Source of the DNA: Methanocorpusculum sp. | GTDB lineage: Archaea > Halobacteriota > Methanomicrobia > Methanomicrobiales > Methanocorpusculaceae | Assembly (NCBI GenBank): GCA_017399555.1 | Contig: JAFQBW010000028.1 | Span: forward strand, 1 to 64,000 | Reading direction: 5' to 3' | DNA length: 64,000 nucleotides | The notes under the pieces: model-generated | Database searches by the model: none | What the model saw: the letters and a program-made list of their open reading frames with translations, nothing else | Told to the model about the DNA's origin: nothing | Made by a program: the position numbers and the translations under genes | In this document: piece by piece, positions 1 to 7,143 of the stretch | Position numbering within the stretch: the stretch's first letter is position 1 | Layout: the number at the start of each line of letters is the position of its first letter

Positions 1-391
1 GCGGAGGCGACAGCAAAAAAGACGGACGCGCCGAGCCGAAGGCGAAGGAGCGGTCGGAAGCAGAACTCCGCAATCCGCGACAGCGGATGGAGGAGGGATG
101 CGGTTTTTTGCAGCCGAAGCGGATGCACGCCAAATCCCAAACCCTTCCTGACCTCCTCCGCCGTTAAGCCCGCCGCGACAGCGTAGCGGGCAGGCGGAGC
201 AGTCAAATAACACAAAAAAACATTCAACAACCGCCAGGCCTGCTTCGCACGTCTCTTCGAGCCTTGCTCATGGCTTGAGCCTTCGGCTCGCGCCCTACGC
301 TGTCGCTTCGGGGAAACACAAAAACCCCGAAAAAAACCAAACCGGACTTAAGGAAACCTAATATCCTCACCCGTCAACATATAAAGACAAC
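1..391. other. GC-rich non-coding stretch with hairpins
   Basis: No convincing gene is seen on either strand; all frames break within about 165 bases. The octamer GCGACAGC occurs at 7-14, 77-84 and 175-182, and inverted at 299-306. A long stem pairs CTCCGCC (156-162) with GGCGGAG (193-199), enclosing GCCCGC (168-173) with GCGGGC (186-191). A smaller hairpin GAGCC-TTC-GGCTC lies near 277-289. The first ~160 bases could also be the 3' end of a gene whose start lies outside the window (one frame is open to about 163), but its composition does not look like a conserved protein. Confidence 0.5.
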
Positions 392-1303
392 ATGATTTGG
401 AAACGTGACTGGGGGCTTGTCGGACGCCAGGTTGTTGCCTGGATGGTCATGCTCGCCCTTTACGTGGCAATTATCGCCGTAGCATCGAGATTCCTCTCCG
501 GCACATGGTTCTACATGATTATCGGATTCGTCTTCATCTCCGCCTTTGTCCAGTTCTTCTTCTCGGACAAAATGGTACAGGTGACCATGAAAGTACGTGT
601 CGTCTCAGAAGATGAAGAACCGAAACTCTACAACATGATTCGCCGGCTGGCAGATGAAGCAGATCTCCCCATGCCGCGCGTTGGTATCATCGAACACCGC
701 GCAATGGCAAATATCCCGAACGCATTCGCAACCGGCAGAGGACCAAAACACGCACTTGTTGCCGTAACTCCCAAGATTCGCTACCTCTTAACCGATGAAG
801 AATTAGAGGCAGTCTTGGCACACGAACTCTCGCACGTCAAAAACCGCGACATGCTCACCATGACTATCGGCAGTTTTGCTGTCATGATTGCAGAAGTCAT
901 CCTCAACAACTCCTTCTTCATTGCGCTCTTCGGCGGAGACAATGAAAATAACGGTGGAGGCATGATTGCCTATGTTGTCATGCTCGCAGTAACCTTCGTA
1001 GTCTATATCCTTGGAACACTGGTAACCCAGGCAATCTCGCGCTACCGCGAATTCTCCGCAGACAGAGGAGCCGCCTACATCACCAGAAACCCGGACGCAC
1101 TCATTCGCGCGCTCAAGAAAATCAGCGGATCTGTTGATGCAGCTCCTGCCCGCGAGAAGCGGGAAGTATCCGGAGTCAACTCCTTCTTCATCATCCCGGC
1201 AATCTCCGGCGAGTCGATTATGGAGCTTTTCTCCACCCACCCAACCTTAGAAAAGCGTATTGAGAACCTCGAAAAGGTAAAAGAAGAAATCCAGGGGTAC
1301 TAA
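392..1303 (+). CDS. htpX: HtpX-like membrane zinc metalloprotease (M48)
   Basis: This is a 303-residue membrane-bound zinc protease of the M48 family, which degrades misfolded or damaged membrane proteins. Two hydrophobic segments at about residues 15-33 and 37-55 come before the catalytic HELSH motif (HExxH type) near residue 144. Two more membrane segments follow at about 160-210, and a downstream EFSAD motif near residue 222 supplies the third zinc ligand. Length and order match archaeal HtpX homologues. The gene stands alone ahead of two tRNA genes. The ATG at 392 is preceded by an AT-rich tract (catataaag) that is too close to be an ordinary TATA box for this start. Confidence 0.93.
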   Translation: MIWKRDWGLVGRQVVAWMVMLALYVAIIAVASRFLSGTWFYMIIGFVFISAFVQFFFSDKMVQVTMKVRVVSEDEEPKLYNMIRRLADEADLPMPRVGIIEHRAMANIPNAFATGRGPKHALVAVTPKIRYLLTDEELEAVLAHELSHVKNRDMLTMTIGSFAVMIAEVILNNSFFIALFGGDNENNGGGMIAYVVMLAVTFVVYILGTLVTQAISRYREFSADRGAAYITRNPDALIRALKKISGSVDAAPAREKREVSGVNSFFIIPAISGESIMELFSTHPTLEKRIENLEKVKEEIQGY

Positions 1304-1399
1304 ACCCCTGAGCATTTTTTCCGAATGAAAAATCGGAAAGTATTTATTCTCACAAGTCAACCTATGTAACGCAAAGCACACAAGTGCGAGCACAAACAG

Positions 1400-1470
1400 G
1401 CACTGATGGTCTAGAGGCATGACTTTGGCCTTCCAAGCCAATAGCCCGGGTTCGAATCCCGGTCGGTGCA
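1400..1470 (+). tRNA. tRNA-Gly (anticodon UCC)
   Basis: The acceptor stem pairs GCACTGA with TCGGTGC (one G-U pair) and the discriminator base is A. The anticodon stem TTGGC/GCCAA holds the loop CTTCCAA, giving anticodon TCC, which reads GGA. The T arm has the usual GGTTCGAATCC core. CCA is not encoded, so a CCA-adding enzyme is required. No intron is present. It lies 15 bases upstream of tRNA-Val and is probably cotranscribed with it. Confidence 0.95.
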
Positions 1471-1485
1471 CTTTTCTTTTCTCTT

Positions 1486-1557
1486 GGATTCGTGGTCTAG
1501 TGGTATGACGTCGCCTTCACACGGCGAAGGTCAGGAGTTCGAATCTCCTCGGATCCA
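1486..1557 (+). tRNA. tRNA-Val (anticodon CAC)
   Basis: The acceptor stem pairs GGATTCG with CGGATCC (one G-U pair), with discriminator A. The anticodon stem TCGCC/GGCGA holds the loop TTCACAC, giving anticodon CAC, which reads GTG. The T loop GTTCGAATC is canonical. CCA is not encoded and there is no intron. A T-rich run directly downstream (1561-1575) could end the transcript. Confidence 0.95.
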
Positions 1558-1622
1558 CTTATCCGTTTTTTTTTTCTGCCGCAAAGCAGAGTCCTTTATT
1601 TTCCCGCGAAAAATAATAAATC

Positions 1623-2513
1623 ATGAGCGCGCTTCGCCGGACAGTACTCACCGTCTTTGCCGTTTTCGCAGGATTTGCCGCCGGAATCTTTGTGGACAAC
1701 TTCTTCCTTGCACAAACCCCCCTTTCCCTTTGGGCAAAAACCATCAACACAGATTACGCAAACCTCCTCTCTTTTGGCGCGTCGCTTCTGCTGGTCATCG
1801 TCACAATCATTTATGCAGGATACACCTACCGGCAGGTAACCTATTCCCGAAAACAGTTCCTGCTCGACAAACAGCCCTATGTCATCCCCTCAGTTCTTAC
1901 CCGGAACTTCTCCGACTTTGAAGAGTCGGACACACAGCGCACCAGAACGCTTCGGCTCGAATACAAAATCGCAAACGTCGGAACAGAACCCGCATTCTCC
2001 GTCCAGCCGTTTGTCTCCTTTGCATACCCGGAAAACGACAGCAGAGAAGAACTGAAAAACTTCGGACTGGTACCATACTCCTATGCCTACCTGACCGCCG
2101 GCGAAGAAAAACAGGGAGCAGTATCACTCTACGAAAAAGGAACGGACGAAGAAAACGAAGGACTCGAAAAAATCTACCCTGCACTCGGATGCAGACTCAG
2201 CGAAACAGGAGACATCGTACCTGCAGACACCGCACGGGAAAAACAGTACCCGACCTTAACCCTGAGCGTCTACTACCGAAACCTCGTCGGGCAGTGGTTC
2301 GTATCAACCATCAAAGAAGACGTAACAGCAGTCACCAGACTCAGCGAAGCGGACACAAAAAGCCCCTATCCGCGTTCGGTAACCCGCTACCGGCTTGAAT
2401 CAGCACAGACCATCCAGCACCTCCCGCTCGAAATACGGGAGATAAGCGAAACAGAAATCAGAAAAATCTTCCGTCAGCACGGAAAAGACGGAGTACTCGC
2501 GGGAACAGAATAA
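1623..2513 (+). CDS. Membrane protein of unknown function
   Basis: I do not recognise this 296-residue protein. Two N-terminal membrane segments are visible, at about residues 8-30 and 47-68, followed by a basic stretch (YRQVTYSRKQF) and a soluble domain of about 220 residues. The soluble part is rich in beta-prone segments and charged residues, and is probably cytoplasmic given the positive residues after the second segment. No catalytic motif or cysteine cluster stands out. It is a single gene, converging on the minus-strand gene that ends at 2520, with a shared hairpin terminator between them. ATG at 1623 follows an AT-rich stretch without a clear ribosome binding site. Confidence 0.7.
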   Translation: MSALRRTVLTVFAVFAGFAAGIFVDNFFLAQTPLSLWAKTINTDYANLLSFGASLLLVIVTIIYAGYTYRQVTYSRKQFLLDKQPYVIPSVLTRNFSDFEESDTQRTRTLRLEYKIANVGTEPAFSVQPFVSFAYPENDSREELKNFGLVPYSYAYLTAGEEKQGAVSLYEKGTDEENEGLEKIYPALGCRLSETGDIVPADTAREKQYPTLTLSVYYRNLVGQWFVSTIKEDVTAVTRLSEADTKSPYPRSVTRYRLESAQTIQHLPLEIREISETEIRKIFRQHGKDGVLAGTE

Positions 2514-2519
2514 AAAAAA

Positions 2520-3092
2520 TCAGAAGGAGACCTCGTCTCCTTTTGCAAACTCTTTTAAGAATGCAGCGGCAGGGTATTCGTGGGTGCTTGCAAGATACAG
2601 CGTGCCGTCTCCAACCGGGCACTCAAGTAAGACCGGCTTTCCGGTCTTCTTCGACACGGCAACCGGCGTTCCTTCAAACTCCTCAAACCAGCCGTCGCAG
2701 GCGAAGTTTGCGGTATCATACCCCTCGAGAAGCAGTGCCGCAGAAGACTCGGCGACATCTAATTCGTGCTCCATGAACTCATAGTGATAGTCCGCTTTTA
2801 CCGGAAGCCAGTCGTAGCGGGCAGGACCTGCATCTGCCGCTCCATAGACCAGCATCTTTCCGCCGTCTTCGAGATAGTTCTCAATTCTTCCTGCACAGGC
2901 GCGAAGGGCCGGAAGCATCTTCGAGTAGCTGGTATTGCCAAAACCGGTCGGCACAATAATTCCCGAAAACTTCCCGCGGAAGAACGGTGCGGACAAAATC
3001 AGCGGAGTGACCGCTTCAACCGGCCCTGCGGCATCTTCCACCATCCGGTGGAACATCATCTCGGAATCCCAGAACACTGCAATCTTGCTCAT
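2520..3092 (-). CDS. Class I glutamine amidotransferase-like fold protein, function unknown
   Basis: This 190-residue protein has the layout of a ThuA/class I amidotransferase-like Rossmann fold: an N-terminal beta strand (KIAVFWDSE), a central GIIVPTGFGN segment, and later a YLEDGGKMLVYGAAD strand-turn of the type seen in gene families that share the GATase1 fold. A cysteine near position 65 (RACAG) is not in a nucleophile-elbow context, so amidotransferase activity is doubtful. It is the last gene of the DUF2551, archease, RtcB operon, 43 bases after rtcB, so a role tied to RNA repair is possible but unproven. Confidence 0.55.
   Translation of the reverse strand: MSKIAVFWDSEMMFHRMVEDAAGPVEAVTPLILSAPFFRGKFSGIIVPTGFGNTSYSKMLPALRACAGRIENYLEDGGKMLVYGAADAGPARYDWLPVKADYHYEFMEHELDVAESSAALLLEGYDTANFACDGWFEEFEGTPVAVSKKTGKPVLLECPVGDGTLYLASTHEYPAAAFLKEFAKGDEVSF
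2524..2544. terminator. Bidirectional hairpin terminator
   Basis: AAGGAGAC (2524-2531) pairs with GTCTCCTT (2535-2542) around a three-base loop. T residues follow on the plus side and an A run (2514-2520) precedes it, which reads as a T run on the minus strand. It serves two converging genes and overlaps the 3' end of the minus-strand gene. Confidence 0.7.
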
Positions 3093-3135
3093 CGTAAACT
3101 CTCCTTCTTTATTGGTTCTTCTCTGTTATCAGGTG

Positions 3136-4569
3136 TTATCCTTTAATCACGCCGAGCGGACGCAGGCGAACGGCAATCCGGGAAATTCCAGCATCTGAAA
3201 CCGTCTTTACAACCTCACTGCTCGGTTTGTACACATCCGGCGCTTCCTCGGCTATTGCCGCCGGATTCGAAGCGCGGACATAGATTCCATCCATTAAGAG
3301 CTCTGCGGCAACCGCGTCACCGGTTAAGGACTTCTTTGCAGAAGACCGGCTCTTGACTCTGCCGGCACCGTGACAGGTACTGCCGAAGGTTTTTTCCATC
3401 GCCCCGTCGGTTCCTGCAAGCAGATAGGAGGATGTTCCCATACTGCCTGGAATAATCACCGGCTGACCGACTGCGCGGAACTCCTGCGGAATCTCTGCTC
3501 TTCCCGGACCGAAGGCACGGGTAGCACCTTTTCGGTGGACGCAGACCTTACGGCGGACACCGCCTGCTTCGTGCTCCTCCCACTTTGCCACATTGTGCGC
3601 GACATCGTAGATGAGCGGCATCTCCTCGTAATCCACCTCAAAGCGCTTGACAAAAATCTCGCGGACGATATGCGTAATCACCTGACGGTTTGCCCATGCG
3701 TAGTTGGCAGATGCTGCCATTCCGCCGAAGTATGCCTTACCTTCCGGCGAATCGAGCGGCGCACAGGCAAGCTGTCTGTCCGGCAAATCGATTCCGTACT
3801 TCTTTACCGCCTCTTCGAGGACTTTTAAGTGGTCGGTACAGACCTGGTGACCGAGGCCGCGGGAACCGCAGTGAATCATCACACAGAGCTGTCCCTCCTT
3901 GACGCCGAAGGTCTTTGCCGTCTCTTCGTCCAAGACCTCCTCTGCGGTCTGCAGTTCCAGGAAATGGTTTCCGGAGCCGAGTGTTCCCATCTGCGGAACG
4001 CCTCTCTGGCGAGCCTTCTTACTGACCGCCGAGACGTCTGCGCCGGGCATTGCCCCGTTCTCCTCGCATCTGCCGACATCAGCCTCGCATCCGTAGCCGA
4101 GTTCCACTGCATGGCGTGCGCCTTCCTCGAGCATGAGCGTTAAGTCATTCTGCGAAAGGCGGATTGGACTCTTTGCACCGACGCCGGTCGGCACTGCCTC
4201 GAACAGCTCCTCGATTAAGCCCTGCTTGTCGGTTAAGTCCGCCTCGGTTAACGGCGTTGTTATCATGCGGACGCCGCAGTTGATGTCGAATCCGACACCG
4301 CCCGGAGAGATAATTCCCTCGGTTTCATCGAATGCGGCAACCCCGCCAATGGGAAAACCGTATCCCCAGTGGATATCCGGCATACCATAAGAGTTGTTCA
4401 GAATGCCTGGAAGACAGGCAACATTTGCAAGCTGGGTTAATGCCCCGTCCTCAATACCTTCGGCAAGCGTGTCGGATAAGAAAAACCGTCCCGAAACACG
4501 CATACCGGGAACAAAACCTTTCGGGATTTCCCACTCGGTTTCATTAATGCGCTGGATTTTTTCGTGCAT
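3136..4569 (-). CDS. rtcB: RNA-splicing ligase RtcB
   Basis: RtcB joins RNA 2',3'-cyclic phosphate (or 3'-phosphate) ends to 5'-OH ends using GTP and Mn2+, and in archaea seals tRNA exons after intron removal. The 477 residues carry the family signatures in order: MPDIHWGYGFPIGG, GGVGFDINCGVR with the metal-binding Cys, SGNHFLEL, HCGSRGLGHQ, YDVAHN, IPGSMGTSS and the guanylylated-histidine motif CHGAGR near the C-terminus. No intein is seen. It follows archease by only five bases, and archease is the known activator of RtcB. Confidence 0.97.
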   Translation of the reverse strand: MHEKIQRINETEWEIPKGFVPGMRVSGRFFLSDTLAEGIEDGALTQLANVACLPGILNNSYGMPDIHWGYGFPIGGVAAFDETEGIISPGGVGFDINCGVRMITTPLTEADLTDKQGLIEELFEAVPTGVGAKSPIRLSQNDLTLMLEEGARHAVELGYGCEADVGRCEENGAMPGADVSAVSKKARQRGVPQMGTLGSGNHFLELQTAEEVLDEETAKTFGVKEGQLCVMIHCGSRGLGHQVCTDHLKVLEEAVKKYGIDLPDRQLACAPLDSPEGKAYFGGMAASANYAWANRQVITHIVREIFVKRFEVDYEEMPLIYDVAHNVAKWEEHEAGGVRRKVCVHRKGATRAFGPGRAEIPQEFRAVGQPVIIPGSMGTSSYLLAGTDGAMEKTFGSTCHGAGRVKSRSSAKKSLTGDAVAAELLMDGIYVRASNPAAIAEEAPDVYKPSSEVVKTVSDAGISRIAVRLRPLGVIKG

Positions 4570-4574
4570 GATTC

Positions 4575-4988
4575 TCAGATATCAAAAATTATTTGCAGTT
4601 CAAAGCCTTCTGCGGTCTCTTCCAGGGAAAGACCGGAGTAGGATATTCCTTTCACGCAGATTCCGCCTGCGTGTTTCTTTCGGTCAAACTCAATTCCGGA
4701 AACTGTTCCAGAAACCCGCCCCTCCTCTGCGGTGAGGGAAAACGACAGCGGGACCAGATACTCAATCTCGGTCAGAAACAGGAGTTCGGATAGGAAATTT
4801 ACCGCAAGCTCCGCACGGTCTGCTCCTTCCGCCTCTATTTCGAGCGTCAGCGTCTCCGGCTCTTTCGCAAAGTCGCCGTAGAGAACCGCGGCGAGAGCAT
4901 GCCCGCTCTCACAAAGAAGTGCGGAAAAATCAGGTGCGGTAATCCGCATCTTTACGTCTGCCGTGTGTTCGAGTTCTTCAAAGGGCAT
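4575..4988 (-). CDS. Archease, RtcB activator
   Basis: Archease speeds RtcB turnover and guanylylation. The 137-residue protein starts with MPFEELEHTADVKM, the hallmark His-Thr-Ala-Asp motif of the metal-binding site, and ends in beta-rich sequence with the terminal aspartate (IIFDI). An upstream in-frame ATG at 5051 would add 21 residues unlike the family, so I take the ATG at 4988, which overlaps the upstream gene by 11 bases. Translational coupling with both neighbours is likely. Confidence 0.93.
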   Translation of the reverse strand: MPFEELEHTADVKMRITAPDFSALLCESGHALAAVLYGDFAKEPETLTLEIEAEGADRAELAVNFLSELLFLTEIEYLVPLSFSLTAEEGRVSGTVSGIEFDRKKHAGGICVKGISYSGLSLEETAEGFELQIIFDI

Positions 4989-5262
4989 ACTCGTCGTGAG
5001 AGAAGAAGAACCGCGGGACCATGTGCATGTTGATTTCGGAAATCCAGTCAAGCTGGTAGCGGGAGATGTAAATCGTGTGGTCTCCGGCTTTTATGGCGAT
5101 GTCGCTTGACTTCGGCGGTTTGACGGAAACAGACATTAACACCGGGCCGCTGCAGGAGGTGCTGACGCGGAAATCTCCTCCCCGCTCATCCATATACGCA
5201 ACAACATCCGGGGCAACCGGAATGACAAAATTAGCAGAACAATCCATACCTTCGAATTCCAT
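4978..5262 (-). CDS. Small conserved protein of unknown function next to archease
   Basis: I do not recognise a named family for this 94-residue protein. It is beta-rich with a central STSCSGPVLMSVSV stretch and two cysteines (EGMDCSAN near residue 8 and STSCSG near residue 37). Strand spacing resembles a small all-beta or IscA-like fold, but the cysteine triad of that family is missing. It sits between a DUF2551 protein and archease, overlapping archease by 11 bases, so it likely works with RNA ligation or tRNA splicing (inference). ATG at 5262 is chosen; a GTG at 5271 in the same frame is also possible. Confidence 0.7.
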   Translation of the reverse strand: MEFEGMDCSANFVIPVAPDVVAYMDERGGDFRVSTSCSGPVLMSVSVKPPKSSDIAIKAGDHTIYISRYQLDWISEINMHMVPRFFFSHDEYAL

Positions 5263-5282
5263 ATCAATCACAAAAAGAAAAA

Positions 5283-5597
5283 TTATGCGGTGGAAATGAC
5301 CCGCTCTACGAGTTCTGCATACTGCGGTTTCAGCTCATAGACTCCGAGATCCCCATCTTTTGCCTTCTTCATCGAAAGGATGCCGAATTTTGAGGCTATA
5401 GTTCCTACCATGGATGCGACGGAATGGATGCTCACCTCAAATGCGGTGGAAAGTGTTGCATGAATCTCCGGAACGGTTACCGTCTTCATTTCCACGATAA
5501 GACCAAGGAGCGCCTTTCTGGTTCCTGATTTGTCGCGGGAGAGGTAGGATCTCAGACGTGCCTCAATCTCCTTTTTCAAATCCGAAGGACTAATCAT
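5283..5597 (-). CDS. DUF2551 protein, winged-helix-like
   Basis: This 104-residue protein matches what I know of DUF2551, a small family confined to methanogenic Euryarchaeota. It begins with a basic amphipathic helix (LKKEIEARLRSYLSRDKSG), then a segment resembling a helix-turn-helix (TVPEIHATLSTAFEVSIHSVASMVGTI), and ends with a YELKPQY strand, so nucleic acid binding is plausible. It is the first gene of the RNA-repair operon, 20 bases or fewer before the next gene. The ATG at 5597 is followed upstream by an AT-rich promoter-like region (5610-5640, including ttatgatatttataag). Confidence 0.75.
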   Translation of the reverse strand: MISPSDLKKEIEARLRSYLSRDKSGTRKALLGLIVEMKTVTVPEIHATLSTAFEVSIHSVASMVGTIASKFGILSMKKAKDGDLGVYELKPQYAELVERVISTA

Positions 5598-5673
5598 AGT
5601 TCATGATTTGTCTTTTATGATATTTATAAGTGCTGTTGAAAGGAAACCCGCGGCATACAGCAGATGACCCGGG

Positions 5674-5712
5674 AAAACAAAATAAAAAAAGATTCTGAGA
5701 TAATCTCAGAAT
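5674..5712 (-). terminator. Terminator of the RNA polymerase operon
   Basis: On the minus strand a stem of ATTCTGAG/CTCAGAAT (5712-5705 with 5699-5692) with a five-base loop is followed by TCTTTTTTTATTTTG. The rpoA2 stop codon lies in the stem. This marks the end of the operon, with no nusA, L30e, S12/S7 or elongation factor genes after it. Confidence 0.75.
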
Positions 5713-7142
5713 TACTGCGGCGGAACTCTTCTGACCATGAGCTTCACATCACCGGTACCGAGCTGAATCGGCTGACCGACGATAACGTTCTCGGTAACAC
5801 CGGAAAGTTCATCGAACTCGTGGGCGATAGCTGCATCGAGTAAGTGATTGACGGTAACTTCGAAACTTGCACGGGAAAGAACCGATTCTTTCTCGCCGGC
5901 GATACCGTGACGACCAATCTGCTTGACTTCACCGTCCATACACATGATGTCAGCAACTAACATAATGTGTCTGCGGTCGACGCTGATACCCTGTTCCTTT
6001 AAGGTTGCGTATGCCTCGTCGATGGTTGCGGCACGGGCTGCCTCGATACCTAAGGTGGAGGCAATCTCTGCAATGTTGTTGGTCTTGGTTCTCTTACAGT
6101 CAACACCTTCGATTTCGAAGACGTCCTTTAAGTTCGAACCTTCCGTGTGGAGAATGTACTCATCGTTCTCCTTTCTGACCACAACACGGCGGATATCGTC
6201 AATACCCTGAACGATAACCTGTCTGACGTGCTCTGCAAGCTGGAAGAGGTTCTGGTAGGAGTCCTCATTCTTCGGGATGAACTTTAAGATACCCTCGACC
6301 TCATCAGTCTCAACCTCGAACTCACGGTAGTGACGCTTGTCGCGAATCTTCTGCGGAGCCTTTGCAAGAACCTCGGATACAGCAATCTTTCTCTTCTTGC
6401 AGACATCCTTGTTCACCTGAACTAAGACGCACATCTCTGCGATATCGGTCTCGATATCACCGAACTCGTGAAGCGGTGCTGCCTCAATCTTCCAGGAAAC
6501 CTCACGTGCCTTGTCACGGCTCTCGCGGTACTCTTCATCAAGGAAGATAGTCATCGTCGGCGTGGACGGCTCTTTTCTGGCGTCCATAATCTCGATGAGA
6601 CGCGGCAGACCGAGCGTAACGTTAATTTCAGCCACACCCGCGAAGTGGAACGTACGCATGGTCATCTGCGTACCCGGTTCACCAATCGAGTGGGCTGCGT
6701 TGATACCGACCGCCTCACACGGCTGGACACGGGTCATCTGGAACTCGCGGTTGATACGGGCGACAATCTCCTCGAACTGCTCGTCAGTGACATCCTTTCC
6801 GGCGTCGTGCTTGGAGGTTAAAATCTTCACCAGTTCAGTAGTGGTGGAGACCGGCATGTTCTCGTCGATTAAGCGCTGGATTCTCTTGCGGAGGTGGTCT
6901 AAGTCAAGCTCTTCAAGCTCTTCCTCGTTCTTTCCTTCTGCCCACTTCTTGGTTAACTCAAAGAGGGTTTTTGGAAGATTCCAGGACAGAATCTCGCGGG
7001 CAATCGGAGAAAGCTCAATCTCTTCCTCTTTCTTTGCCTTCTTGGCGCGGATCTTCTTCTCAGCGACCTCCGGAGTCTCCTCGACAACCGGGGCTTCCTC
7101 TAAGGCTGCGTTGACTTTTTCCTCTAAAGACTTCTCTGTCAT
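5712..7142 (-). CDS. rpoA2: DNA-directed RNA polymerase subunit A''
   Basis: This is the C-terminal part of the archaeal counterpart of bacterial beta', separated from A' as in most archaea. At 476 residues it is longer than the ~390 usual for A'', because of an N-terminal acidic and lysine-rich extension (about residues 1-50). Core motifs include [16 protein letters not shown] (bridge-helix/trigger-loop region), DKRHYREF and the C-terminal [11 protein letters not shown] and [13 protein letters not shown]. It starts two bases after rpoA1 ends and is the last gene of the operon. Confidence 0.97.
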   Translation of the reverse strand: MTEKSLEEKVNAALEEAPVVEETPEVAEKKIRAKKAKKEEEIELSPIAREILSWNLPKTLFELTKKWAEGKNEEELEELDLDHLRKRIQRLIDENMPVSTTTELVKILTSKHDAGKDVTDEQFEEIVARINREFQMTRVQPCEAVGINAAHSIGEPGTQMTMRTFHFAGVAEINVTLGLPRLIEIMDARKEPSTPTMTIFLDEEYRESRDKAREVSWKIEAAPLHEFGDIETDIAEMCVLVQVNKDVCKKRKIAVSEVLAKAPQKIRDKRHYREFEVETDEVEGILKFIPKNEDSYQNLFQLAEHVRQVIVQGIDDIRRVVVRKENDEYILHTEGSNLKDVFEIEGVDCKRTKTNNIAEIASTLGIEAARAATIDEAYATLKEQGISVDRRHIMLVADIMCMDGEVKQIGRHGIAGEKESVLSRASFEVTVNHLLDAAIAHEFDELSGVTENVIVGQPIQLGTGDVKLMVRRVPPQ

Positions 7143-7143
7143 C

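Noticed and set aside
379-387. TATA box for htpX
   Set aside because: Only about ten bases ahead of the ATG, too close for an archaeal promoter of this start.
3370-3828. 152-residue plus-strand frame antisense to rtcB
   Set aside because: No recognisable motif; rtcB is certain.
4394-4735. 113-residue plus-strand frame across the archease/rtcB boundary
   Set aside because: Antisense to two well-supported genes with clear motifs.
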